A stretch of DNA of 64,000 bases from Stenotrophomonas pavanii (GCF_900101175.1 NZ_FNFQ01000010.1:122333-186332), one strand, 5' to 3'. Counted from the stretch's first letter, positions 17,757 to 27,451 are shown. The notes: generated by a model from the letters alone, not told the origin. Translations and numbers: made by a program.

Positions 17757-17777
17757 ACCTTGCCATCGTGGGAAGGT
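17757..17777. promoter_or_regulatory. CueR box of copA-cueR
   Basis: The 21-base dyad starts ACCTTGCC and ends GGAAGGT, 42 bases upstream of copA. On the minus strand it reads ACCTTCC...GGCAAGGT, the classic copper-regulator box lying between the -35 and -10 elements. Confidence 0.85.
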
Positions 17778-17879
17778 CAAATCCAGCCTGTCCGCAGTTC
17801 CTGAATGGCACCCGGCATCCACGTCCGTGCATGGCCAGATCCACGCATGGCGTGGATCCATCGCCGGCGGCAGCTCGCC

Positions 17880-20837
17880 TCAGAAGGTGAACACATACTC
17901 CAGTGCGAACTCGCGGCCGACCGCGCTCAGCAGGCGGGTCGGGGCGAAGTCATAGTCCAGCTTGTACGGGTCCTTGTGGTTCCAGCTGGCCGAATTGAAC
18001 ACGTTGTTGACGTAGACATTGACCTTGGCGTGCTCGGTTACCTGATAGCCCACGTTGACGTTCCAGGTGATGAACGGCCCGACCCGGCCGAAGTAGCGCG
18101 AGGTCTGCTGGCCGGCATTGGGGTTCGGGTTCACCGAGCCATCCGGCAACCGTGCCGGTTCCACGCAGTTCAGCGACGGACTGTCACTGGGCACATAACC
18201 GTCGGCGAACGGCAGGCAGCCGCCAGGGTTGTCCAGACGATCGGTGCCCCAGTGGTAACGCACGCCCGGCACCGAACCGATGCGGTCGGCATACACGTTG
18301 GCGTTCCAGTTGCCGCGTTGCCAGGCCAGGCTCGCGCGCAGCTTGCTGCGCAGGTCGCGGTCGCGGCGTTCCGGATTCGGATCGGCGGCGTAGCGCTGTT
18401 CCTTGGTCGAGATCTGGTTGGTGTAGTTCACCCCAAGCTGGAAGCTGCCCCACTGGGCGGTTTCCAGCCGGTAACGCGCGGTCAGGTCGATGCCGCGCAC
18501 TTCGCGGCTGGCCAGGTTGAACGGGCCGCGCTCGATCGACACCAGCCGGCCACTGCTGTCACGGTTCACGCGGGCCAGGATGCCGGCGCAATAGTCGCCA
18601 CCGGCCGGATTGGCCCACGGCGTGCCATCGATGTTCTTGCCGGTCAGGCAGCCGGCCTCGCTGGCCAGCACCTCGTCGGCGCCGACGTCGACGATCATGT
18701 CTTCCAGCTTGATCGCCCAGTAGTCGGCGCTGACCGACAGGTTGGGCATCACGTCCCAGACAAAGCCGACCGTCCACGAATCGCCGGTCTCCGAGCGCAG
18801 CAGCGGCGTGCCGCGCCGGTTCACGTCGAAGGTGTACCAGACATCGGTGTTGCCCACCCCGCAGTTGTTGACCAGGTAGGCACCGCTCTGGATGCAGCGC
18901 AGGCGGTCATAGGTCTGCACTTCGGAACTGCTCGGCTGGCCCAGCAGGTAATGCATGTCCGGCGCATGGAAACTGGTGGCATACGAGCCACGCACCAGCA
19001 GCGATTCGACCGGACGCCATTCCAGGCCAACGTTCCAGGTGGTTTCCTTCTGGCTGCCGATGTCCAGCGCCTGGCTGCTGTCATCGGCCTTGTAGTTGCC
19101 GTAGCGGTCGTAGCGCGCGGCTGCGGTGGCGGTCACGCTGTCCAGCAGCGGAATCTTGAACTCGACGCCGGCCGAATAGCGGGTGCGTTCGCCGCCACCG
19201 CGGTCAACGTTCTGCAGGTCGAAGTCGATACCGGCGCGCGGGTCCGGGCTGAGGTGATAGCCCTGCTGCGCCACTTCGGCCACGGCGGCGAACGAGATCG
19301 GGCCCGCCCAGCCCTGGAACAGCTCACCGGTGATGTCCGCCGAGGCCTGGTTGACCCACGATGACGCGCGGTTCCTCGCCACCGTACCCATCTGCCAGTA
19401 CTGGTCCGGCGTCAGCGGGTTCCACCAGCGCGACTCGTTCAGCGCGTAGATCGCCTCGCCATCGGCGGTGGTGCCCAGGCGCGGGCCGAGGAAATAATCG
19501 TACGACTTCTGCTCGTCGACCACGTTCTGCCGTTCTTCCACGCGGTAATAGGAACGCCCCACCGTCGCGCTCCAGTCGAAGCGGTCGGCGAGGCGGCCAC
19601 GCAGGCCGGCGCTCCAGTCCCAGGACAGTTCACGATTGGTGTTGCGCAGCGTATCCAGGCCGCCGACCTCGTTCGGGGTGAACTGGCGCACGCCCAGGAT
19701 CGGCCGGTTACGGTTGGCGTCCCAGTAATAGCCGTTGGCATCGTCGATCAGCGAGACGCTGGGTGGATTGGTGCCCCAGATCGCTTCGGAGCGGTACACC
19801 GCCAGGTTGGTCCAGGCCTGCAGGTCGCTGCTGAAATCGAAGGTGGCATACAGGTTGCCGGACACGTTCTCGGCACCACCGGTGAGCAGCCAGTTGGCGT
19901 AGTCGGCGCTCATGCCGCACAGGCGGCCGGTGTTGGTGATGCGGTTGGCGGCGTAGTTGTAGACCAGCCGATCGGCCGTGTAGTACTCACCGTCGAACTT
20001 CTCGCAGGTACCGGTGGGTGGCGCCAGGCGCTGGCCCGTCGTCGGATCGATCAGCGCCAGCCCGGCCGTGGGACGGAAGCCGACCTTGCGCTGCTCCATG
20101 TTCCAGGACGCATACGGTGCATCATCGGCATCGTCCATCTGCGGGCGATCACGGCCGAACAACGGATCGCGCTTGGTGTACTGCAACGCATAGGTCACGC
20201 TCCAGTTGTCCCCTGTCCTGCCGCCGGCCCAGGACAGGTCCCAGGTATCGCGTCCGCCTTCGGTGGAGGTGCCGCCGCGCACGCGCACTTCGTCACCGTC
20301 GTAGTTGGTCTTGAGGATGACGTTGACCACGCCGGCGATCGCATCCGAGCCATAGATGGCCGAGGCGCCACCGGTCAGCACTTCGATCCGCTCCACCGCC
20401 GCGGCCGGAATGTTGCCGTAGTTGGAGAAGTTGGTTTCGCCGCCGTACGGCAGCGGGTAATCGGCCACGCGGCGGCCGTTGACCAGCAGCAGCGAGCGGT
20501 TCGGCCCCATCCCGCGCAGATTCAGCCCGCTGGCGTTGGGCGTGTGCGAACCCCACTGCGAGGCCGCTTCGACGGTACCGGTCGCTTCGGTAAGCGTCTT
20601 CAGCGCGTCATACACGCTGACGAAGCCCTCTTTCTGGATCTGCTGCGCGGTGATCACGTTGACCGGGGCCGGGCCTTCGACCGCGGCGCGCTTGATGCGC
20701 GTGCCGGTAACGGTGACCGCGTCGAGATCCTGGGTGGAGGGGCTGGCGGCTTCCTGTGCGCTGGCTGCCAGCGGCAACAGGGCCAGGATCAGGGCCTGGG
20801 ACAGGAGGTGACGACGCTTGTGGACGATCTGAGCCAT
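17880..20837 (-). CDS. TonB-dependent outer-membrane receptor (second)
   Basis: The 985-residue receptor has a signal peptide ending near residue 27 (AASA), a TonB-box region [14 protein letters not shown], a plug domain ([16 protein letters not shown], then [22 protein letters not shown]) and a barrel ending in EYVFTF with C-terminal phenylalanine. The VTGTRIKR type is frequent among sugar- and peptide-importing receptors in Xanthomonadaceae. It is only distantly like the first receptor, so it probably takes a different ligand. A palindromic ATCGAT operator lies about 106 bases upstream, linking it to the LacI regulon. Ligand unknown. Confidence 0.9.
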   Translation of the reverse strand: MAQIVHKRRHLLSQALILALLPLAASAQEAASPSTQDLDAVTVTGTRIKRAAVEGPAPVNVITAQQIQKEGFVSVYDALKTLTEATGTVEAASQWGSHTPNASGLNLRGMGPNRSLLLVNGRRVADYPLPYGGETNFSNYGNIPAAAVERIEVLTGGASAIYGSDAIAGVVNVILKTNYDGDEVRVRGGTSTEGGRDTWDLSWAGGRTGDNWSVTYALQYTKRDPLFGRDRPQMDDADDAPYASWNMEQRKVGFRPTAGLALIDPTTGQRLAPPTGTCEKFDGEYYTADRLVYNYAANRITNTGRLCGMSADYANWLLTGGAENVSGNLYATFDFSSDLQAWTNLAVYRSEAIWGTNPPSVSLIDDANGYYWDANRNRPILGVRQFTPNEVGGLDTLRNTNRELSWDWSAGLRGRLADRFDWSATVGRSYYRVEERQNVVDEQKSYDYFLGPRLGTTADGEAIYALNESRWWNPLTPDQYWQMGTVARNRASSWVNQASADITGELFQGWAGPISFAAVAEVAQQGYHLSPDPRAGIDFDLQNVDRGGGERTRYSAGVEFKIPLLDSVTATAAARYDRYGNYKADDSSQALDIGSQKETTWNVGLEWRPVESLLVRGSYATSFHAPDMHYLLGQPSSSEVQTYDRLRCIQSGAYLVNNCGVGNTDVWYTFDVNRRGTPLLRSETGDSWTVGFVWDVMPNLSVSADYWAIKLEDMIVDVGADEVLASEAGCLTGKNIDGTPWANPAGGDYCAGILARVNRDSSGRLVSIERGPFNLASREVRGIDLTARYRLETAQWGSFQLGVNYTNQISTKEQRYAADPNPERRDRDLRSKLRASLAWQRGNWNANVYADRIGSVPGVRYHWGTDRLDNPGGCLPFADGYVPSDSPSLNCVEPARLPDGSVNPNPNAGQQTSRYFGRVGPFITWNVNVGYQVTEHAKVNVYVNNVFNSASWNHKDPYKLDYDFAPTRLLSAVGREFALEYVFTF

Positions 20838-20942
20838 GGGTGGTTGCTCTTCGAAGATGTGGACGCACGGGCGGACGGTGGCGCGGCACTACGACGGATC
20901 CAGGCGCCTGGATCGGTTCACGACCGATACGGCACCTCCCCT

Positions 20943-20957
20943 GTGGATCGATCCAAA
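20943..20957. promoter_or_regulatory. LacI-type operator, copy 4
   Basis: The segment contains TGGATCGATCCA, a perfect 12-base palindrome with the same ATCGAT centre as the other copies. It lies about 106 bases upstream of the second TonB receptor. The rest of 20838-21132 shows no gene. Confidence 0.6.
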
Positions 20958-21132
20958 CTAAAGCACAGCTGAACCACACCGGGCATGCGGCGATGCAGCA
21001 ATGACCGGGGGAATGCCGTTAACGGCTCCCTCTACGCAGAACAATCAAAGGGTTGCGAAACATCATTGAGAGACCGGCGCACGAAGACGTGACACGGTCA
21101 CGACAGCCGCGCGCGGAACGGTTTTGTCCGCC

Positions 21133-21675
21133 TCAGCGATTCCCCTCACCCGAGCGAGTTGGGACGAAGCGGCCATTTCGGAGGGCGTAGTGGCTCGACG
21201 TATCGCCTCCGGGTTCGTTACCCCACCAGTCGATGGTGAACCCGTCGTCACGCCAGATGACCGAGGAAAAGTCGGATTCACTGTGGGGTCGCCCTGCGTT
21301 CTGGCTGGCGAGGGACACGGATTCGAGGCAGCTGCTGACCAGGATCCGGCCGCGTTCAATGGGCTTCGGCGAGGTCAAATCGTAGACGAACAAACGGATC
21401 TCGCGCCCCGCCCCACAGTGCCCCATCGGGTTGGAGGCGTTTGAATCGAACACCTGATATAGCGCACGGAAGCGCTTCTTCCCGATTCGATGTACGCGCG
21501 TGTCGACGAACGCGCCAGTAGCAGCAGCGGCTAGCGTCACGCCGTCCAGCACAGCGTCCATGCCGCCTCCCTCCGGTCCGGCCGCCGTCCAGGTCAACAG
21601 TGGGGGCCGTCCCTCCTCTCCAGCTATTGCGGCGGTGGGCAGCAGACAGAGAAGCAGCAAGAGCAGTCGAGACAT
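21133..21675 (-). CDS. exported protein of unknown function
   Basis: The 180-residue protein has a clear signal peptide (SRLLLLLLCLLPTAAIAG, cleavage near residue 18) and no recognised domain. It contains single cysteines in GHCGAG and VSSCLES that could form a disulfide, and ends in a charged tail. The start at 21675 is chosen because it begins the signal peptide, although no Shine-Dalgarno sequence precedes it. It stands alone between the second TonB receptor and cutC, all on the minus strand. Confidence 0.6.
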   Translation of the reverse strand: MSRLLLLLLCLLPTAAIAGEEGRPPLLTWTAAGPEGGGMDAVLDGVTLAAAATGAFVDTRVHRIGKKRFRALYQVFDSNASNPMGHCGAGREIRLFVYDLTSPKPIERGRILVSSCLESVSLASQNAGRPHSESDFSSVIWRDDGFTIDWWGNEPGGDTSSHYALRNGRFVPTRSGEGNR

Positions 21676-21844
21676 GCGGAAGGAGGGCCATTGCCACGGG
21701 GAGTCGGACCCACTGTCAACAATCCCCGCTTGATCGTCTACACGGAAACATGGATGCCCCCGCGTTCCGCTGTTTGGCAGACGGACTGGCGATCCGCGCA
21801 CGTCAGAAGCGTCACTTTTCGGCAAGGGGTGCGCGTTCGGCAGC

Positions 21845-21879
21845 GGGGTCGGAGCCCCTCTGCGAAGGGAACCGACCCC
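21845..21879 (-). terminator. hairpin downstream of cutC
   Basis: GGGGTCGG and CCGACCCC form the outer stem and CCCCT/AGGG a second stem inside. It is 11 bases past the cutC stop on the minus strand and lacks a clear T-run there, so it may be a dispersed hairpin acting as transcript end. Confidence 0.55.
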
Positions 21880-21889
21880 GGCCCTGCGA

Positions 21890-22621
21890 TCAGCCGTCCA
21901 GTGCCTGACGCAGTGCGGCCACGGTCGCGGTGCTGGTCTGGCTCCAGTCCGGGTCCAGACCGCGCAGCGCCGGGTTCTGGAACTGCATCGCCGAGCGGCG
22001 CAGGCCTTTTGCGGACGCGTGCAGTTCAGTACAGCCACTCCGTCGTGCCACGGTGGCGATGTTGGCCGGCCCCAGGCCCGCACCGGCCATCACCGTGATG
22101 CGGCCTGCCGCCTGGGTGACCAGACCGGCGAGCATATCCACGCCCGCTTCGGCGCTGACCTGGCCGCCCGAGGTCAGCACGCGCTGGCAGCCCAGCCCGA
22201 TCACCTGCTCCAGCGCCGCCGACAGATCGCGGGCCGCATCGAAGGCGCGATGGAAGGTCACCTGCAACGGCCCGGCGGCCTGGACCAGCTCGCGGCAGAG
22301 CGCCAGGTCGATGCCACCCTGCACGTCCAGCGCACCGATCACCACGCCATCGCAGCCCAGCGCGCGGCACTGCGCGATGTCACGCAGCATCAGTTCGGTT
22401 TCCAGCGCGTCGTAGTGGAAGTCGCCCGGGCGTGGCCGCACCAGCACGAACAGCGGGATCGACAGGCGTTCGCGGGCAATCGCGATGCTGGCGAAGGACG
22501 GCGTGGTGCCGCCCTCGGCCAGGTTGTCGAACAGCTCGATGCGGTCGGCGCCGCCGGCCTGCGCGGCCAGTGCCGAGGCCAACGAATTGCTGGCGACCTC
22601 CAGGGTCAGCCGCGTGCTCAC
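21890..22621 (-). CDS. cutC: CutC family protein
   Basis: The 243-residue cytoplasmic protein matches CutC in length and in the TIM-barrel pieces LEVASNSLASALAAQAGGAD, ELFDNLAEGGTTPS, VLVRPRPGDFHY and VTFHRAFDAARD. CutC was first linked to copper tolerance, but its biochemical role is not firmly established. The start is GTG, inside a GTGA overlap with the stop of the glycosylasparaginase gene, so translation is coupled to a glycan-degrading enzyme and not to the nearby copper genes. Confidence 0.9.
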   Translation of the reverse strand: MSTRLTLEVASNSLASALAAQAGGADRIELFDNLAEGGTTPSFASIAIARERLSIPLFVLVRPRPGDFHYDALETELMLRDIAQCRALGCDGVVIGALDVQGGIDLALCRELVQAAGPLQVTFHRAFDAARDLSAALEQVIGLGCQRVLTSGGQVSAEAGVDMLAGLVTQAAGRITVMAGAGLGPANIATVARRSGCTELHASAKGLRRSAMQFQNPALRGLDPDWSQTSTATVAALRQALDG

Positions 22622-23619
22622 GCCTGGCTGCTCGTGTAGATCGACGGCGAGTCGCGCAGGTCATCCTGGCGCTGCGCATCGCACACCGCGTAGACGAAGC
22701 CGCGATGCAGCGCGTAGGCACCGACCTCGCCCTGCTTGTTCATCGCCAGGAAGCAGACCTGCAAGGTCTTGCTCGCTTCAGGCCGCTTGCGTACGACGCG
22801 GTCGATCGCCTCGCGGCAGGCCTGCGCCGGCGAACGCCCCTGGCGCATCAGCTCGACCACCAGGAACGAGGCGGCGTTGCGGATCATCTCCTCGCCCACG
22901 CCCGAGGCAGTGGCCGCTCCGACGTCGTTGTCGACATACAGGCCAGCACCGATGATCGGGCTGTCGCCGACCCGGCCGTGCAGCTTCCAGGCCATGCCAC
23001 TGGTGGTGCACGCACCGGCCAGGCGGCCTTGGGCATCCAGCGCCAGCATGCCGATGGTGTCGTGGTTGTCGCTGTTACCGGGAATGCCTCGCCGCTCGGC
23101 GTTGATCTGCGGCTGGTACTTCTCGGTCTTCAGCCACTCGCGCCAGGCCGCTTCAGCCTGCGGGGTCAGCAGATGCTTGCGCTCGAACCCCTGCTGCACC
23201 GCGAACTGCTGCGCGCCCTCGCCGACCAGCAGCACGTGCGGGCTGTTTTCCATCACTTTGCGGGCCACCGACACCGGATGCAGGATGTCGACCAGCGCGG
23301 CCACCGCGCCACAACGGCCATCGCCATCCATGATGCTCGCGTCCAGGCTGAGCACGCCGTCGCGATCGGGGTTGCCGCAATGGCCGACGGTGGGATTGCA
23401 CAGCTCGCTCTCGGCCCAGCGTGCGCCCGCTTCCACCGCATCCAGCGCGCTGCCGCCCTGCGACAGCACCTTCCATGCGGCCTGGTTGGCCGGCACGCCG
23501 AAGTCCCAGGTGGAAACCACCCTGGCCCCACCCTGCGTGCGTGCATGCACGCCCGGCAAGGCCGCCATGCCCGCGGCCAGTGCACCGGCCTGCAGGAACT
23601 GCCTGCGATCCACCATCAT
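22618..23619 (-). CDS. N4-(beta-N-acetylglucosaminyl)-L-asparaginase (glycosylasparaginase)
   Basis: The 333-residue Ntn hydrolase should cleave the GlcNAc-asparagine bond left after N-glycan trimming. It matures by autoproteolysis before the threonine of HDTIGM (about residue 187), where the catalytic nucleophile becomes N-terminal; VGDSPIIGAGLYVDNDVGAA is also family-typical. A twin-arginine motif RRQFLQ at residues 5-10 followed by a hydrophobic segment indicates Tat export to the periplasm. It overlaps cutC by GTGA and follows the glucokinase gene. Together with GH92 and GH2 it supports a pathway for N-linked glycans. Confidence 0.92.
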   Translation of the reverse strand: MMVDRRQFLQAGALAAGMAALPGVHARTQGGARVVSTWDFGVPANQAAWKVLSQGGSALDAVEAGARWAESELCNPTVGHCGNPDRDGVLSLDASIMDGDGRCGAVAALVDILHPVSVARKVMENSPHVLLVGEGAQQFAVQQGFERKHLLTPQAEAAWREWLKTEKYQPQINAERRGIPGNSDNHDTIGMLALDAQGRLAGACTTSGMAWKLHGRVGDSPIIGAGLYVDNDVGAATASGVGEEMIRNAASFLVVELMRQGRSPAQACREAIDRVVRKRPEASKTLQVCFLAMNKQGEVGAYALHRGFVYAVCDAQRQDDLRDSPSIYTSSQA

Positions 23620-23667
23620 CCCCTCCCAGTCTGCAATGCGCGGCCGGCCCGATGCCGGCCCCGACGA

Positions 23668-24690
23668 TCAGTCGTGCGTGGGCTGCCGTGCGGCGTGCCA
23701 GACCGCTGCACCGAGCACGCCCAGCTGGCCGTGCTCCACGCGCCATACCGGCACCTGGCGCAGCACCTCGGTCAGCACGCCCTTGTTGAGGAAGCGCTCA
23801 CGGAAGCGGCCATCGGCCAGGAAATCCTGCACATGCGCGGAAATACCCCCGGCCAGGTACACCGAACGCGCACCGACGGCGATCGCTGCGTCGCCGGCCA
23901 GGCTGCCCAGCCAGGCACAGAACACCTGCAGTGTCTCCACCGCCAGCGCGTCTTCTCCGCTGCGCGCGGCGCCGATCAGTGCCTCGGTGCTGCTCCACAC
24001 CGGGGTGACGCCGCGCAGCTCGCACAGGCACGGATACAGGTTCATCAGGCCACTGCCGGACAGCACGCGCTCGTTGTCCACATGCGGCCAGCGCTGCAGC
24101 AGCTTGCCCAGCACCTGCAGCTCCAGCGCATTGCCGGCGCCGAGCGCGGCATGGCCGATTTCGCTGGCCAGCACCGGGCGCTCGCCATCGGCGAAGCGCA
24201 GCGCAGCACCCAGGCCGGTACCGGCGCCCAGCACCAGTGCCGGGAACGCCTGCGCCGGATCCGCGTCGCCATTCAGCGGCACCAGCGTGTCGGGCTGAAG
24301 GAAGGGAATGGCCAACGCCACCGCCTCGAAATCATTGATCAGCTGCAGTTCGCGCAGCCCGGACTGCGCGCGCGTGGCTGCGAGCGACACCGTCCACGGC
24401 AGGTTGGAATTGATCAGCACGTCGCCATCGAGCAGGCCGGCGATGGCGACCACTGCGGTCTGCACCGGCTGGCCGAGGCCTGCGGTGAAGTCAGCCAGGA
24501 TCGCGGCCAGGCTGGGATGCTCGGCACAGGCATAGGTGCGGTGGCTGCCCAACGACGGCGCCCTGCCAGGTGCGGTTTCAGCCAGCGCAAGGCGGGCGAA
24601 GGTGCCGCCAACATCGGCGACGACCAGGCGGCGCGGAAAACCGCCGCAGGTGGAGTCGGAGGAAACCGGGGACGCTGCTGCGATGGTCAC
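23668..24690 (-). CDS. glk: glucokinase
   Basis: The 340-residue cytoplasmic enzyme phosphorylates glucose (or a related hexose) with ATP. It shows the ATP-binding VVADVGGTFARLALAE near the N-terminus, LVLGAGTGLGAALRF, and the motif SEIGHAALGAGN typical of the Glk family. The start codon is GTG. A LacI-type operator ends only 11 bases upstream of this start, so repression would act very close to or inside the leader. Confidence 0.9.
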   Translation of the reverse strand: MTIAAASPVSSDSTCGGFPRRLVVADVGGTFARLALAETAPGRAPSLGSHRTYACAEHPSLAAILADFTAGLGQPVQTAVVAIAGLLDGDVLINSNLPWTVSLAATRAQSGLRELQLINDFEAVALAIPFLQPDTLVPLNGDADPAQAFPALVLGAGTGLGAALRFADGERPVLASEIGHAALGAGNALELQVLGKLLQRWPHVDNERVLSGSGLMNLYPCLCELRGVTPVWSSTEALIGAARSGEDALAVETLQVFCAWLGSLAGDAAIAVGARSVYLAGGISAHVQDFLADGRFRERFLNKGVLTEVLRQVPVWRVEHGQLGVLGAAVWHAARQPTHD

Positions 24691-24700
24691 GCTGGCCTGC

Positions 24701-24715
24701 TTGGATCGATTGAAT
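24701..24715. promoter_or_regulatory. LacI-type operator, copy 5
   Basis: TTGGATCGATTGAA shares the TT..ATCGAT..AA framework of the other four sites and lies just ahead of the glucokinase gene. This places glk in the proposed glycan regulon. Confidence 0.6.
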
Positions 24716-24774
24716 CGCCCCGATTCTCAGGCATCGGGGCCGCTTTGCCTAGCGCGACGGCGGTTCAGGTTGGC

Positions 24775-25059
24775 CTACATGCCTTCCTGCTCGGCCACCT
24801 GCACGCCGTCCACCAGCACGCGCAGTCGTTGCGGGCGGAAGCCGGCGAACAACAGCGGCCGGGTGCGCTCGACCAGCACTTCGTGGCCGGCGATATGTCG
24901 CAGCCACGACTGTACCAGCGAGAACGAGAAGTGGGTGCCCGGATGCAGCGGATGCTGCACCCAGACTTTCTCGGTGGCGCTCTGCAGCAGCATCGCGCCG
25001 GTGAACCAGTGGCGGCTGAGGGTGACCGGCGTGGTGCCGGCCATGAAGCGGATATCCAT
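24775..25059 (-). CDS. small hypothetical protein
   Basis: The 94-residue protein has no recognised domain, signal peptide or membrane segment. AAGGA lies about ten bases before its ATG. It follows the phosphoesterase gene by 33 bases in the same direction and probably shares its transcript. It contains HPLHPGTHFSFSLVQSWLRH, with several histidines and aromatics, but no metal motif can be claimed. Confidence 0.6.
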   Translation of the reverse strand: MDIRFMAGTTPVTLSRHWFTGAMLLQSATEKVWVQHPLHPGTHFSFSLVQSWLRHIAGHEVLVERTRPLLFAGFRPQRLRVLVDGVQVAEQEGM

Positions 25060-25092
25060 GCGGGGTCCTTTCGCTGGAACGGTGGTGCGGGA

Positions 25093-26682
25093 TCAGGGCT
25101 GGGCGGCCTGCAGGCTGTAGCGGGTGGTCGCGGTGAACACCGCGCCATCGGGCTGGGTGGAGCGTACCTCAACCTTGTGGCCGCCCACCGCCAGGTCGGT
25201 CGGCAGCGCACCGCGCCAGAGGTGTGGCGATGCGGTGGCCTCCGGTGAGCGGTCGTAGCCGCGCAGGCTGTCGGCCAGGTCGTCGGCCACGTTCTCCACC
25301 ATCAGGCGCGGATCGGGCTGGCTGACCTGCTTCATCGGCTGCCAGGCGCCACCATCGATGCGGTACTCGACCACGCTGGCATCTTCGCCCATGTACACGT
25401 TGGCGTACACGCCCCACGCCGGGTAGGCCCCCTGGCGCAGCACCTTGGGTGCATGCAGGCCGATCTGCTCGCTGGCCGGCTTGCCCGCCACCCGGTACTG
25501 CAACCGGTAGCTGCCGTTGCCGGCCACGTCGAGCAGCGCATAGCCCTTCGGCGTGCCATCGCTCATCGTGCTGTCCGGCACGCCGGCGGCATTCTTCACC
25601 CCGGACCAGAACGCACCGCAGTTGGCACCGACGTTGTACTCATGCAGCGGCTTGTCGCCGTTCCAGCCGTCGGCCTTGCCGTGGTACACGTGCTGCTGGG
25701 TGTGGCTGTGGCCGCTGAGCACCAGCACGTTGCGGAAGTCCTTCAGCAGGTCGAACAGGCGCTGGCGGTCGGCGTGGCGGAAGGTCTCCCGCCCCGGTGC
25801 CGCGTCGAACAGCGGGATGTGCATGCCCAGCACCAGCAGGCGGTCCTTGTGCAGGCCCTTCAGGTAGCTGGCGAGGAAGGCGAACTGGTCTTCGCGCAGG
25901 CCACCGACGTACTTCGGGCTGGCCTTGGGGTCGTACACCACGTCGTCCAGGAACACGAAACTGGCGCCGCCCTCTTCCACCGCGTAGGTGTCCGGACCAT
26001 AGATGTTGCGCCAGCTGTCCAGCGAATGCGCATCGCTGGCCGCATCGAAGTCGAGGTCGTGGTTGCCCGGCACATGGAACCACGGCACGCCGAGTTCGGT
26101 GGTGACCTTGTTGATCGCCGGGTACAGGGTCAGGTCGTCGTTGACGATGTCGCCCAGGGTGGTGCCCATGCGTGCCTTGGTCTGCCCGACCAGCGGCGCC
26201 ACGATCGACTGCTGGTAGTAGCCGATGTCCTTCAGGCTGGCGGTCTGCGAATCAGTGAACACCAGCATCTGGAAGCCACGACGGCTGTCATGGCGGTCCG
26301 ACTGCAGGGCGAAATCCCAGTTGCGGGTGACGTCGCCGGTCGCGGCGATGCCGCCGTACTTCAGCGCCGGCGAGCCGCTCGGGCGATAGTGGCGCCAGAA
26401 CGAGGGCAGGCCATCGGCCGCCTTCGGGAACGAATACGCATCGGGCTTGATCACGAACACGGTCTGGCCGTCACGCACCGGCAGGCTGTAACTGCCATCG
26501 GCGGCGGTCCTGACGATGGTCTCACCGTTGGAGACCTGCACTCCGGACAGGCCCGGATCGGTCGCACCACGCCCCGGTTTGCCGTCGCGCTCCAGATACA
26601 CCTTGCCGGTGACCACGGTGTCCGCGGCCCAGGCCGGCGAGGTCAGCAACAGGCAGCACAGCCAGGCGGCAGGCAGTTTCAT
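25093..26682 (-). CDS. exported calcineurin-like metallophosphoesterase
   Basis: The 529-residue protein has a signal peptide (cleavage near residue 20, PAWAAD), an N-terminal beta-rich domain (VTGKVYLERDGKPGRG), a central metallophosphatase domain and a C-terminal beta domain. Metal ligands are visible in VFTDSQ, GDIVNDD, PGNHDLDF, GMHIP and LSGHSHTQQH. This three-part layout is known from bacterial calcineurin-like phosphoesterases of unknown substrate. It would act in the periplasm. The start at 26682 is the methionine of the signal peptide; a longer frame crosses a repeat and is rejected. Confidence 0.85.
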   Translation of the reverse strand: MKLPAAWLCCLLLTSPAWAADTVVTGKVYLERDGKPGRGATDPGLSGVQVSNGETIVRTAADGSYSLPVRDGQTVFVIKPDAYSFPKAADGLPSFWRHYRPSGSPALKYGGIAATGDVTRNWDFALQSDRHDSRRGFQMLVFTDSQTASLKDIGYYQQSIVAPLVGQTKARMGTTLGDIVNDDLTLYPAINKVTTELGVPWFHVPGNHDLDFDAASDAHSLDSWRNIYGPDTYAVEEGGASFVFLDDVVYDPKASPKYVGGLREDQFAFLASYLKGLHKDRLLVLGMHIPLFDAAPGRETFRHADRQRLFDLLKDFRNVLVLSGHSHTQQHVYHGKADGWNGDKPLHEYNVGANCGAFWSGVKNAAGVPDSTMSDGTPKGYALLDVAGNGSYRLQYRVAGKPASEQIGLHAPKVLRQGAYPAWGVYANVYMGEDASVVEYRIDGGAWQPMKQVSQPDPRLMVENVADDLADSLRGYDRSPEATASPHLWRGALPTDLAVGGHKVEVRSTQPDGAVFTATTRYSLQAAQP

Positions 26683-26714
26683 GGGAGAGATCCGGCAAAA
26701 AGAGACGCGGTATT

Positions 26715-26737
26715 GTAGAGCCGAGCCACGCTCGGCT
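26715..26737 (+). repeat. SMAG-like GTAG palindrome
   Basis: The element begins GTAGAGCCGAGCC and continues into its complement GCTCGGCT. It is one of three GTAG palindromes packed between the phosphoesterase and the his operon. Confidence 0.75.
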
Positions 26738-26750
26738 GCATTTCCGGCCG

Positions 26751-26824
26751 GTAGTGCCGGCCGCTGGCCGGCAACCTCATGATCGTCGGGCATCTGGGGG
26801 TTGCCGGCCAGCGGCCGGCACTAC
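26751..26824. repeat. inverted pair of SMAG-like palindromes
   Basis: A forward copy (26751-26773, starting GTAGTGCCGGCC) and an inverted copy (26802-26824, ending CCGGCACTAC) face each other across 28 bases, so each folds alone or both pair as a long stem. The pair begins seven bases after the hisIE stop and is the only structure able to end the his transcript. Confidence 0.8.
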
Positions 26825-26830
26825 CACGCT

Positions 26831-27451
26831 TCAGCGATGGCGTTTTTCCAGTACTGCCCGCGCATCATCCAGCGACAGCCCGCGCGCGCGCAGCAGCACC
26901 AGCAGGTGGTACAGCAGGTCCGAGGCCTCGCCCAGCAGCGCCTCGTCATCCTGCGCCACCGCCGCCAGGGCGGTCTCCACGCCCTCCTCGCCCACCTTCT
27001 GCGCGATGCGGCGGATGCCACCCTCGAACAGGCTGGTCGTATAGCTGCCCGGCGGGCGCTGCGCCTCGCGCATGGCCACCAGCTGGCCCAGCCCGCCCAG
27101 GAAATCCTTCGGCGCCTGGTCGAAACAGCTCTCGGCACCGGTGTGGCAGGTCGGACCGGCCGGGCGTGCCATCACCAGCAGCGTATCGGCATCGCAGTCG
27201 ACGCTGATCGATTGCACCACGAGTACGTTGCCGGACTGCTCGCCCTTGGTCCACAGCCGTTGCTTGCTGCGGCTGAAGAAGGTCATGTGGCCGATGGCCA
27301 GCGTGGCGGCCAGTGATTCGGCACTGACATACCCGAGCATCAGCACCTGCAGGGTGTCGGCATCCTGCACCACCGCCGGCAGCAGGCCGTCGCCCTTGCC
27401 CCAGTCCAGCGCCTGCAACGCGTCCAGAGAGGGCCTCACTTCAATAGACAT
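26831..27451 (-). CDS. hisIE: bifunctional phosphoribosyl-AMP cyclohydrolase / phosphoribosyl-ATP pyrophosphatase
   Basis: The 206-residue fusion carries out steps 2 and 3 of histidine synthesis. The HisI half includes [16 protein letters not shown] and the metal ligands in DCDADTLLV and PAGPTCHTG. The HisE half ([33 protein letters not shown]) follows from about residue 120. It is the last gene of the his operon and overlaps hisF by 11 bases. Confidence 0.96.
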   Translation of the reverse strand: MSIEVRPSLDALQALDWGKGDGLLPAVVQDADTLQVLMLGYVSAESLAATLAIGHMTFFSRSKQRLWTKGEQSGNVLVVQSISVDCDADTLLVMARPAGPTCHTGAESCFDQAPKDFLGGLGQLVAMREAQRPPGSYTTSLFEGGIRRIAQKVGEEGVETALAAVAQDDEALLGEASDLLYHLLVLLRARGLSLDDARAVLEKRHR

